DNA of 13,630 nucleotides, from NCBI GenBank assembly GCA_937916075.1, contig CALGHW010000028.1, forward strand, positions 1-13,630. The letters run 5' to 3'. The notes under the pieces were generated by a model. The model worked only from the letters and a program-made list of their open reading frames with translations. It was not told the DNA's origin and did not search any database. Both the position numbers and the translations under genes were made by a program. Shown in pieces: positions 6,514 to 13,605 of this stretch. Source of the DNA: an uncultured Prevotella sp. Its GTDB lineage: Bacteria; Bacteroidota; Bacteroidia; Bacteroidales; Bacteroidaceae. Every line of letters starts with the position of its first letter. The first letter of the stretch is position 1.

Positions 6514-6540
6514 GCAGTGCCGACGGGCTGAAGACACTGC
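6514..6540 (+). other. Leader hairpin upstream of the start codon
   Basis: GCAGTG (6514-6519) and CACTGC (6535-6540) form a perfect 6-bp stem with a 15-nt loop, ending 24 nt before the ATG at 6565. It could affect ribosome access. The stem is short, so chance is possible. Confidence 0.3.
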
Positions 6541-6564
6541 GACAAAAGACCAAACTATCAATCA

Positions 6565-9500
6565 ATGAAGAAACTCTATTCTTTAGCGATGGCTGCGGTG
6601 GCTGTCTTTTCTGTGGGTACTCAGACCTCGTATGCTGAGTCTACAGTCTTGACACCTACGCAAACCACGAAGATACAAGGCGATGGCGAGACTACGACCA
6701 ACTCGGACAACGTCTTTTATGATGCTTCAGCGACATCATGGACATGTTCACAGTCCAAGGTAAGTGGTGGCGCTTTTTCCAATACACTAAGCAAAGATGT
6801 AGGATCGCCTGTCGTAATTACCAAGTTTGATGCATCCAGCACCTTGGCAGGTAAAATCTTGACAAAGGCCACACTCCAGTTCACCTCAGTTTGCACGGTT
6901 TCCGGCAAGAACTCTAATGTTCAGGTGGCTAAGATCAACACCGGTTGGGATGCCGCGACAGCAACCTGGAACTCAACCAACACGGCAGATATTTTGGGCG
7001 CCGTCAACATAGATGAGGTGACGAATGGCGTGAATGTCAAGACTTCAGCCAAGACGATAACTCTTGACGTGACAGAATATCTGAAAGCCAATGCGGACAA
7101 CACCATCGGCTTCGGTATCTATACCTATACAGCTCGTGAGCAGAAAATCTCCGACCTGTCCTTGTCCCTGGAGTATATAGACGCTTCTGCCTCTGCCAAC
7201 TACACCGTGAAGTATGTGGATGAGAACGGAAACGAGCTGAAATCCAGCCAGACTTATATCGGGACTATCGGTACCGCCATCACACTGAACGATGACGACA
7301 AGGCTCCTGTCTACAACGAGGACAAGACCGTGAAGTATGTTTACGACAGTGATGACATCGACGGAAAGACGGTTGCCAAGGACGGTTCGGTAGTGGTGAC
7401 CGTGAAGTTCCGCAAGGCCGCCACATGGAATTACACCTTTAAGGCCGTGGACAGCGAAGGCACCACTTTGCAGGAAGAGATAGTGAAGGGCAGCAACTTC
7501 GAGGGCGAAACCTTCAGTGTGGCTTATCCGTATGCCATCAATGTGGACGGCACACTCTATACCGCCAAGAAACTCAGCTCTGACGGCAAGGGATATTACC
7601 TCTCGTTCAGCTTGACAGAAGCAAACCAGGTGAAGGAAATCACCTACAGTGCCTCGGACACCAAAGACGTGGTTTATTTCTCGGAGGCTGAGAATATCGA
7701 AGGACTCACGCGAGCTACCAACGGTAACACAGCCATCCGTAGCTCCAACGGCGCTTCGGCTTATGCCGCAGAGGCTGACGTGGAGTTCACCAAGCTCCCT
7801 GCCGGCAAGTATAAGCTGACAGCCACCATTTGTGACGCCACCACGAAGCACAACTCTCAGTGGGCCTTCCTGGCTGGCAACGACACCATCTTCAAGTATA
7901 CGCCTACCGCTGTCAACTGGGCGACAGGCACGTCAGAGGAGTTCACCCTGAACGCAGAGACTCCCATCTACCTGGCCAAGGGTGGCAACGCTACGACTGC
8001 TGTAGACTTTATCTATATCCAGAAGACCGGTGAGGTGACTCCTGTCACACCTTCTTATCCCGAGGGCGACGTGACCGCCAACTATCTCGTCAATCCGGGC
8101 TTCGAGAGCTGTGAGGCCGCCACAGGCAATGTGGCCACAGCTAATAGTGCCCAGGGCACAGACTATGAGGCCCAGGGCTGGAAGCTCATCGCCTCATCCG
8201 CCTGGTCTAACAGTGCCGTGTTTGCCTACGGCAGCGACGCACAGCTCAACGGCGTGGCCGTGCCCGCCGCCGACAACGCCGGCAACACAGGTAATGCACT
8301 CGGTGTGACAGTGGGCTGGAGCGGTTCTAACGTTTACCAGTCAGCCGCAGAGGTGACACTGCCCGCCGGTTCTTACACCCTGAAGGCTTACGGCTACAAT
8401 GCCGGCACCGCCGCCCAGTTTGTCTCCAAACTCGCTTTCGTGGCAGCCGACAAGACTTACGCCAGCGAGAAGAAGAGCTTCACACTGGGCCAGTGGGAAG
8501 CCGACGAGGTGGCATTTGTGCTCGACGCAGAGACCACCGGTAAGTTCCAGATTGGTGGAGCAGCCGTAAACGCCGGTTCAGGCGCTCACGGAAAGGTGTT
8601 CTTCGACAACATTACCCTGGAGCGCAAGGACCTGCTCAACGGTGCCCGCGCCACACTCGCAGCCGAGGTGGCCGCCGCTGAGGAACTGGCAAAGAACGGT
8701 CTGGCTCCCAAGACAGACCTCGAGGCCGCCATCGCCACAGCCAAGGCCGCTGCCGAGAATACTGATTACAAGGAGGTGCTCGCCGCCGCAGAGGCCCTGA
8801 AGGCCGCCGCCGCCACTTATGCAGACACCAACACCCACTTCGTGCAGCTGAACGACGTGAAGACCAAGTACGCTCCCGCAGAGGATGCTTATCCTTACGC
8901 AGGTGCCGAGAAGACCAAGGCCCTGAGCGACGCCATCGCCAAGGCCGCCACGACAGCCGACGAGGCCGACGCACAGAAGACGGAAATCATCGCCGCCGCC
9001 CGCGCTTACGTGGAGTCGAACGCCAAGGCCGAAGGTGTGGAGGGTGCTGTGGACTATACAGCTTCTATCCAGAACGCCAACGCAGAGTCGATGGACGGTT
9101 GGACACTGACCAACGCCGCAGGCTCTAACGGAAGCCTTAACATCAAGAGCAATGAGCCGTTCACAGACGCTGACGGCAACAACCAGCACGCTTACTTTGA
9201 CGGTGGCAACTGGGGTGCCGAGTCATGGGACGTGACCTTCACCCAGACCGTCCGTCTGCCGAAGGGTAAGTATCTGCTCTCCGTGACCTCACGCGCAGCT
9301 ACTGACATGTCAACCTTCGCTCTCTTTGCTGACAGCGTGCGCGCCGAGATGCCTCATGTGGGCGCCAGCGGCGAGCTCTTCGACCGTGGCTGGAACGACA
9401 GCCACCTCGTGTTTGAAGTGGCCGGCGATACAGCCGACGTTGACTTAGGCGTGCAGGGTGCCGTTTCCGTCATCCACAACTGGATGTCGTTCACACGCTT

Positions 9501-10821
9501 CCGCCTGGTGCAGATTGGCCAGCCTGCCGTGGAGAATCCTGTGGCTACTGTCGAGAATATCGGTGAACTGCTCCAGCAGAAGGCCGACGAGGACGAGGGC
9601 CTGGATGTGAAACTGAAACTGACCGACGCCAAGATTACGGTATGCAAGCCCGGCCTGGTTATCCTGGAGGACGCTACCGGCGCTATCCAGCTGTCCAGCT
9701 GGTATCAGGAGGCTCAGGACGGCAACCTGCTGCCCAATATCGGAGAGTTCCGCGACAGCGTGGCACTCAACGGTTATCTCTATGGTAACTTCAACAACCC
9801 CAACTCACTGTTTGTCAGCGACAGCACATCGGCATCCGTGATTACCGTCACACCGACCACCCTCACCCCGACCGCTACAACCGTAGCCGGCGTGCAGAAG
9901 CCGGAGAACGCTCTGCGCCTGTTTGAAATCAAGGACGCTACCGTGGAGACGGGCGACATGGGCTTTGCCATCAAGCAGGGCGATGCCACGCTCAACCTGT
10001 ATGACCTGTTGGGCATCATTCCTACCGACGAGGAAGGCAATCCTGATATGCCCGAGAAACTGGAGAGCATCGACGGCGTGCTGATGTATATCGCCGCAGA
10101 GGAAGAGGGCGAGACCGCCACTTACTACTTCTTGCCGACAGCCTTCGAGGAAGAGCTGATCGTGGCCAAGCAGATGGAAGGCGAGTATGTGTTCCTCCCG
10201 ACTGAAGAGAATGTGGCAACAGCCAAGGCCAACGGTTGGCTCAAGGGTGCCGACACCCGCGTGGACAACAAGAAGGGTGACATCGATCCTGAGACGGGCG
10301 AGGCTATCGACAAGGCCAAGGCATTCCCCGGAATCGGTGTGAAGAAGGGCACCGCCACCAAGACGCTGACCCTGTATGTGACCGGTGTTGACAAGTTTGT
10401 GGTTTACGCCACAAGCACTTCTACCAGCGCAGAGCGTTACCTCAATGTGAAGGCAGTCAACGTGGACGATGCTGACGACAACACCCAGAGCGCAGTCAAG
10501 GTGGTAGGCAACACCACCACCAAGGACGAGGTGGAACTCTTTGACAACACGGCTATCTATGCCATCACCTTCGAAGGCTTGGAGTCTACCGAAGACGGAC
10601 AGCCCAACTATGACAAGGGTGGTGACGTGGCTATCCACGGTATTACATTCAATCCCGACAAGGGTGGTGCCACAGGCATCAATGGCATCAACGCCACTGT
10701 CATCAGCAGCGAGGATGTTTACACAGTCAACGGTACGGTGGTACGCAAGGCCGGTGAGTCGCTCAAGGGTCTCACCAAGGGTGTGTACATTATCGGTGGC
10801 AAGAAGATTGTCGTGAAGTAA
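6565..10821 (+). CDS. Very large secreted modular protein, probable glycan-binding or adhesin
   Basis: 1418 residues with no catalytic domain that I recognise. Residues 1-24 are a signal peptide (TSYA then ES). About 26-205 resembles a DNRLRE/CBM96-like beta-sandwich (ITKFDASS, TKATLQF, WDAATATWN, LDVTEYLKANADNTIGFGIY). 212-283 is MucBP-like (YTVKYVDENGNELK) and 287-362 is a related beta segment. Three beta-sandwich modules follow: about 368-488, 500-688 (opening N510-PGFE) and 829-984. Each carries LPxGxYxL, at 411, 599 and 898, and each closes with a strand such as FFDNITLE. An Ala-rich helical spacer (about 689-825) separates the last two. 990-1200 and 1265-1370 are further beta-rich regions. 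The end (1384-1418, VYTVNGTVVRKAG...KGVYIIGGKKIVVK) resembles Prevotella T9SS-type sorting tails. Codon choice is strongly biased, hinting at high expression. It appears monocistronic. The binding target is unknown. Confidence 0.85.
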   Translation: MKKLYSLAMAAVAVFSVGTQTSYAESTVLTPTQTTKIQGDGETTTNSDNVFYDASATSWTCSQSKVSGGAFSNTLSKDVGSPVVITKFDASSTLAGKILTKATLQFTSVCTVSGKNSNVQVAKINTGWDAATATWNSTNTADILGAVNIDEVTNGVNVKTSAKTITLDVTEYLKANADNTIGFGIYTYTAREQKISDLSLSLEYIDASASANYTVKYVDENGNELKSSQTYIGTIGTAITLNDDDKAPVYNEDKTVKYVYDSDDIDGKTVAKDGSVVVTVKFRKAATWNYTFKAVDSEGTTLQEEIVKGSNFEGETFSVAYPYAINVDGTLYTAKKLSSDGKGYYLSFSLTEANQVKEITYSASDTKDVVYFSEAENIEGLTRATNGNTAIRSSNGASAYAAEADVEFTKLPAGKYKLTATICDATTKHNSQWAFLAGNDTIFKYTPTAVNWATGTSEEFTLNAETPIYLAKGGNATTAVDFIYIQKTGEVTPVTPSYPEGDVTANYLVNPGFESCEAATGNVATANSAQGTDYEAQGWKLIASSAWSNSAVFAYGSDAQLNGVAVPAADNAGNTGNALGVTVGWSGSNVYQSAAEVTLPAGSYTLKAYGYNAGTAAQFVSKLAFVAADKTYASEKKSFTLGQWEADEVAFVLDAETTGKFQIGGAAVNAGSGAHGKVFFDNITLERKDLLNGARATLAAEVAAAEELAKNGLAPKTDLEAAIATAKAAAENTDYKEVLAAAEALKAAAATYADTNTHFVQLNDVKTKYAPAEDAYPYAGAEKTKALSDAIAKAATTADEADAQKTEIIAAARAYVESNAKAEGVEGAVDYTASIQNANAESMDGWTLTNAAGSNGSLNIKSNEPFTDADGNNQHAYFDGGNWGAESWDVTFTQTVRLPKGKYLLSVTSRAATDMSTFALFADSVRAEMPHVGASGELFDRGWNDSHLVFEVAGDTADVDLGVQGAVSVIHNWMSFTRFRLVQIGQPAVENPVATVENIGELLQQKADEDEGLDVKLKLTDAKITVCKPGLVILEDATGAIQLSSWYQEAQDGNLLPNIGEFRDSVALNGYLYGNFNNPNSLFVSDSTSASVITVTPTTLTPTATTVAGVQKPENALRLFEIKDATVETGDMGFAIKQGDATLNLYDLLGIIPTDEEGNPDMPEKLESIDGVLMYIAAEEEGETATYYFLPTAFEEELIVAKQMEGEYVFLPTEENVATAKANGWLKGADTRVDNKKGDIDPETGEAIDKAKAFPGIGVKKGTATKTLTLYVTGVDKFVVYATSTSTSAERYLNVKAVNVDDADDNTQSAVKVVGNTTTKDEVELFDNTAIYAITFEGLESTEDGQPNYDKGGDVAIHGITFNPDKGGATGINGINATVISSEDVYTVNGTVVRKAGESLKGLTKGVYIIGGKKIVVK

Positions 10822-10839
10822 TCGACAACTGAATCATAG

Positions 10840-10875
10840 AAAAAACGGTATTCTTTCGGGAATACCGTTTTTTTT
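10840..10875 (+). terminator. Intrinsic terminator of the large gene
   Basis: Arms 10840-10853 (AAAAAACGGTATTC) and 10860-10873 (GAATACCGTTTTTT) pair perfectly around a 6-nt loop TTTCGG, with two further T bases. It begins 18 nt after the stop codon and separates the large gene from the arginine operon. The A-tract on the other side could let it work in both directions. Confidence 0.92.
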
Positions 10876-10876
10876 G

Positions 10877-10889
10877 TGTATGATATACA
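10877..10889. promoter_or_regulatory. Upstream ARG-like dyad
   Basis: TGTATGATATACA has 5-bp arms TGTAT/ATACA and resembles the stronger palindrome at 10973-10986, with one base fewer in the centre. It lies 41 bp upstream of the -33 box, just after the terminator. It could be an auxiliary ArgR site, but the odd spacing makes this weak. Confidence 0.25.
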
Positions 10890-10930
10890 ATGATTTTAGC
10901 TCTTTTATACAAAAAAAACAGGCAAAATCC

Positions 10931-10961
10931 TTTGTTGTATGCATAAATATAACTATCTTTG
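10931..10961 (+). promoter_or_regulatory. Promoter of the arginine operon
   Basis: TTTG (10931-10934), exactly 19 bp, then TATCTTTG (10954-10961): a full match to the Bacteroidota TTTG-N19-TAnnTTTG promoter. Transcription should start around 10966-10969, leaving only about 20-25 nt before the argR ATG at 10990. It excludes the in-frame upstream ATG at 10939 as a start. Confidence 0.8.
10940..10953. promoter_or_regulatory. ARG-box-like site in the promoter spacer
   Basis: TGCATAAATATAAC resembles the ARG box core (TGAATWWWWATTCA type) and matches the palindrome at 10973-10986 in 11 of 14 positions. It fills the space between the -33 and -7 boxes, so a bound ArgR would block RNA polymerase. 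Confidence 0.45.
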
Positions 10962-10972
10962 CAATCGTTTGG

Positions 10973-10986
10973 TGTATAAATATACA
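10973..10986. promoter_or_regulatory. ARG-box-like palindrome at the transcript start
   Basis: TGTATA-AA-TATACA is a perfect 6-bp inverted repeat in the ARG-box format, between the -7 box and the argR start codon. Its start is 33 bp, about three helical turns, from the related site at 10940. Autorepression of argR and its downstream genes by arginine-bound ArgR is the obvious inference. Confidence 0.6.
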
Positions 10987-10989
10987 TAT

Positions 10990-11466
10990 ATGAAAGTAAA
11001 GAAAGACAGATTAGAGACGATACGCCTGATTGTGTCCAACCAGGAGATAGGCAGCCAGGAAGAGCTGTTGGGCGAGTTGCGCAAGGAGGGCTTTCAGCTC
11101 ACCCAAGCCACGTTGAGCCGTGACCTCAAGCAGCTCAAGGTGGCCAAGGCGGCCACCATGCAAGGCAACTATGTCTATGTGTTGCCCAATGTCACGATGT
11201 ACAAGCGTGTGAGCACTCCGGCCCAAATCAAGGAAATGATGCAGGTGCCGGGCTTCCTGTCAATCAATTTTTCGGGCAACATGGGGGTTATCAAGACCCG
11301 GCCCGGCTATGCCAGCAGCATCGCTTACAATATAGACAGCAGCAACATTCCCTTTATCCTCGGGACGATAGCCGGCGACGACACTATCTTTATCGTCATC
11401 CGTGAGAACTCTACCGAGCACGACGTGGTGAGCGCACTGAGCAAAGTGGTGCCCAACTTGAGGTAA
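10990..11466 (+). CDS. argR: Arginine repressor ArgR
   Basis: A 158-residue arginine-responsive regulator from the ATG at 10990 (MKVKKDRLETIRLIV), the normal ArgR length. A longer frame from 10939 would translate the -7 promoter box and is rejected. Residues 1 to about 75 form the winged-helix DNA-binding domain, with SQEELLGELRKEGFQLTQATLSRDLKQL (22-49) as its core; TQATLSRDL is the family hallmark. The C-terminal domain, which trimerises and binds arginine, contains VIKTRPGYASSIAYNID and GTIAGDDTIFIVIR. It leads a probable operon with the GNAT (34 nt downstream), argG, pspC and argC. Palindromes overlapping the promoter suggest it represses its own operon when arginine is plentiful. Confidence 0.95.
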   Translation: MKVKKDRLETIRLIVSNQEIGSQEELLGELRKEGFQLTQATLSRDLKQLKVAKAATMQGNYVYVLPNVTMYKRVSTPAQIKEMMQVPGFLSINFSGNMGVIKTRPGYASSIAYNIDSSNIPFILGTIAGDDTIFIVIRENSTEHDVVSALSKVVPNLR

Positions 11467-11500
11467 GTGAACAATAAAAAATGAAGCTTTATATATTCTG

Positions 11501-12100
11501 ATGGAAGAAGAAATCAAAGTGATGGTGGCCGGACCGGAGCATGAGGTCTACGTGGACACCATCTTGCAGACAATGGCAGCCGCGGCCAAAGTACGCGGCA
11601 CGGGTATCGCCAAGCGTACCCATGAGTATGTGGCCACAAAGATGAAGGAAGGCAAGGCCGTCATCGCTCTGTGTGGCGACCAGTTTGCCGGGTTCAGCTA
11701 TATCGAGACCTGGGGCAACAAGCAGTATGTCACCACATCGGGACTGATTGTGGCTCCGGAGTTTCGCAAGCATGGCGTGGCCAAACGCATCAAGGACCTC
11801 ACGTTTACCCTGGCCCGCACCCGTTGGCCCAAGGCAAAGATATTCAGTCTCACCAGCGGTTCGGCCGTGATGAAGATGAACACCCATCTGGGCTACCTGC
11901 CCGTGGTCTTTGCCGACCTGACGGACGACGAGGCCTTCTGGCGTGGCTGTGAGGGCTGTATCAATGTGGATGTGCTCAAGCGCACCGAGCGGCGCTACTG
12001 CATCTGCACGGGCATGCTCTATGACCCGGCCGAGCATCCTGACGAGAAGCTCCCCGTGGAGCTGTCGGACGAGGTGAAAAAGCGAATCAGCAATTCTTAG
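11501..12100 (+). CDS. GNAT acyltransferase, candidate N-acylglutamate synthase
   Basis: A 199-residue GNAT-fold enzyme between argR and argG. The acyl-CoA-binding motif A is GLIVAPEFRKHGVAKRI (81-97), with R89-K-H-G92-V-A94 holding the pyrophosphate; motif B contains N127-T-H-L-G-Y. Four cysteines near the C-terminus are arranged C150-x2-C153-x13-C167-x-C169, a possible metal site not typical of GNATs. No classical argA or argJ is visible, and this operon position fits the first step of arginine synthesis: acylation of glutamate. Bacteroides is known to use N-succinyl intermediates, so the donor might be succinyl-CoA or acetyl-CoA. I recall that genetic work in Bacteroides points to a gene of this type, but cannot verify that here. 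The ATG at 11501 overlaps by one base the stop of a six-codon frame (11481-11501). Confidence 0.85.
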   Translation: MEEEIKVMVAGPEHEVYVDTILQTMAAAAKVRGTGIAKRTHEYVATKMKEGKAVIALCGDQFAGFSYIETWGNKQYVTTSGLIVAPEFRKHGVAKRIKDLTFTLARTRWPKAKIFSLTSGSAVMKMNTHLGYLPVVFADLTDDEAFWRGCEGCINVDVLKRTERRYCICTGMLYDPAEHPDEKLPVELSDEVKKRISNS

Positions 12101-12107
12101 TGTGTCA

Positions 12108-12140
12108 CTCATGACTGGAACGTGTTTTATGGTCATGGAG
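12108..12140 (+). other. Small hairpin between GNAT and argG
   Basis: CTCATGAC (12108-12115) pairs with GTCAT and GAG (12132-12136 and 12138-12140) around a 16-nt loop, with one bulged G. There is no T-run after it. It lies in the 86-nt gap before argG, where it could be an RNA-processing or partial attenuation site. Chance is quite possible. Confidence 0.25.
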
Positions 12141-12186
12141 CATCAAGACAAAAAATAAAATCAAAAACTCAAAAACGTAAAAAGAT

Positions 12187-13389
12187 ATGGCAAAGAAGAA
12201 AGTGGTAGTGGCCTTTTCAGGCGGATTGGATACATCTTATACAGTGATGAAACTGACACAGGACGGATATGACGTGTATGCGGCTTGTGCCAATACGGGC
12301 GGATTCAGCCCCGAACAGTTGAAGAAGAACGAGGAGAACGCCTTCAAGCTCGGCGCCAAGGAGTATGTCACGCTCGACGTGACCCAGGAGTATTATGAGA
12401 AGTCGCTCAAATATATGATTTTCGGCAATGTGCTGCGTAACAACTGTTACCCCATCTCGGTGTCCTCCGAGCGCATTTTCCAGGCCATCGCCATCGCCCG
12501 CTATGCCAAGGAGATAGGTGCCGACGCCATCGCCCACGGTTCTACCGGCGCCGGCAACGACCAGATACGTTTCGACATGACCTTCCTCGTGATGGCTCCC
12601 GGGGTGGAGATTATCACGCTCACCCGCGACAAGGCCTTGAGCCGTAAGGAGGAAGTGGACTATCTCAACGAGCACGGCTTCTTTGCTGACTTCACCAAGC
12701 TGAAGTATTCCTATAACGTGGGCATCTGGGGCACCAGCATCTGTGGCGGCGAGCTGCTCGACCCGGCGCAGGGACTGCCCGAGGAGGGTTATCTGAAGCC
12801 CGTCACGGCCCAGGACGAGGAGGCCGAACTGAAGATTACCTTTGAGAAAGGCGAGATAGTGGCTGTCAATGGCGAGCACTTTGACGACAAGGTGAAAGCT
12901 ATCCAGAAGATTGAGGAGATAGGTGCCTCGTATGCCATCGGACGCGACTGCAACGTGGGCGACACCATCATCGGCATCAAGGGTCGTGTGGGCTTCGAGG
13001 CCGCCGCCCCCAAGCTCATCATCGAGGCCCACCGCCTGCTGGAGAAGTCGACCCTGAGCAAGTGGCAGCAGTACTGGAAGGACCAGGTGGCCAACTGGTA
13101 TGGCATGTTCCTCCACGAGAGCCAGTATCTGGAGCCTGTCATGCCCGACATCGAGGCCATGCTCACCTCCAGCCAGCGCCATGTCAACGGTACGGCTATC
13201 CTCAAGCTCCGTCCTTACGGATTCCAGACCGTGGGCATCGACTCGGCCGACGACCTGACCAAGTCGAAGCTGGGCGAATATGGCGAGATGCAGCACGGAT
13301 GGACCGCCGAAGACGCCAAGGGCTTCATCAAGGTAAGCTCCACACCGCTTCGCGTGTATTACGGAATGCATCCGGATGAGAAAAGATAA
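12187..13389 (+). CDS. argG: Argininosuccinate synthase
   Basis: A 400-residue cytoplasmic enzyme that joins citrulline and aspartate with ATP to give argininosuccinate, the penultimate step of arginine synthesis. The N-terminal PP-loop is F10-SGGLDTS17. The nucleotide and citrulline-binding segment AHGSTGAGNDQIRFD lies at 116-130, and CYPISVSSERIFQA (87-100) matches family sequence. Length is normal and no key segment is missing. The start MAKKKVVVAFSGG is preceded by an A-rich tract, common before Bacteroidota start codons. It sits 86 nt after the GNAT and 18 nt before pspC, so it is probably transcribed from the argR promoter. I see no separate promoter in front of it. Confidence 0.97.
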   Translation: MAKKKVVVAFSGGLDTSYTVMKLTQDGYDVYAACANTGGFSPEQLKKNEENAFKLGAKEYVTLDVTQEYYEKSLKYMIFGNVLRNNCYPISVSSERIFQAIAIARYAKEIGADAIAHGSTGAGNDQIRFDMTFLVMAPGVEIITLTRDKALSRKEEVDYLNEHGFFADFTKLKYSYNVGIWGTSICGGELLDPAQGLPEEGYLKPVTAQDEEAELKITFEKGEIVAVNGEHFDDKVKAIQKIEEIGASYAIGRDCNVGDTIIGIKGRVGFEAAAPKLIIEAHRLLEKSTLSKWQQYWKDQVANWYGMFLHESQYLEPVMPDIEAMLTSSQRHVNGTAILKLRPYGFQTVGIDSADDLTKSKLGEYGEMQHGWTAEDAKGFIKVSSTPLRVYYGMHPDEKR

Positions 13390-13407
13390 TTAAAATAGCG
13401 AGGGGCA

Positions 13408-13605
13408 ATGAAAAAACTTTATTTGTCGGATTCAGACAGAAAGATTGGGGGAGTATGTGGCGGGCTGGCCGTATATTTCGACATCGACCCTGTCATACTG
13501 CGTGTCATCTGGTTTGTGGCTGTCTGTTTTTATGGGACGGGCTTTCTGCTTTATCTGGCCTTCTGGTTGATTCTTCCTCGTGAAAACAAGTTAAGACAAT
13601 GGTGA
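13408..13605 (+). CDS. Small PspC-domain membrane protein
   Basis: A 65-residue protein that is almost entirely one PspC domain: R11-KIGGVCGGLAVYFDIDP28, then L31-RVIWF, and one hydrophobic segment with a central glycine (about 31-56) ending LILPRE. PspC proteins elsewhere are inner-membrane proteins tied to envelope stress (the phage-shock response), but the short single-domain forms in Bacteroidota are of unknown function. An AGGGG sequence lies 3 nt before the ATG, a stronger ribosome-binding site than usual for this phylum. Its stop overlaps the argC start (ATGGTGA, 13599-13605), implying translational coupling. No connection to arginine metabolism is known to me. Confidence 0.9.
   Translation: MKKLYLSDSDRKIGGVCGGLAVYFDIDPVILRVIWFVAVCFYGTGFLLYLAFWLILPRENKLRQW

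Noticed and set aside
6426..6540. Cobalamin-type riboswitch in the leader
   Set aside because: GGGAA and CAGTCCGC recall pieces of the cobalamin core, but the order, spacing and the other conserved segments do not fit. The downstream gene also has no link to B12.
6269..6568. 99-residue + strand frame running into the start of the large gene
   Set aside because: It spans the promoter and leader structures and looks like translated non-coding sequence (mixed polar residues, no conserved pattern).
7045..7851. 268-residue minus-strand frame within the large secreted protein gene
   Set aside because: The + strand protein is continuous with a signal peptide, recognisable modules and a sorting tail; the reverse frame has no support.
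8636..9040. DNA repeat in the GC-rich Ala-coding part of the large gene
   Set aside because: GCC/GCA-rich codons give apparent repetition, but there is no fixed repeat unit. It reflects an Ala-rich helical segment.
12217..13371. 384-residue minus-strand frame opposite argG
   Set aside because: Antisense shadow of a clear argininosuccinate synthase gene.
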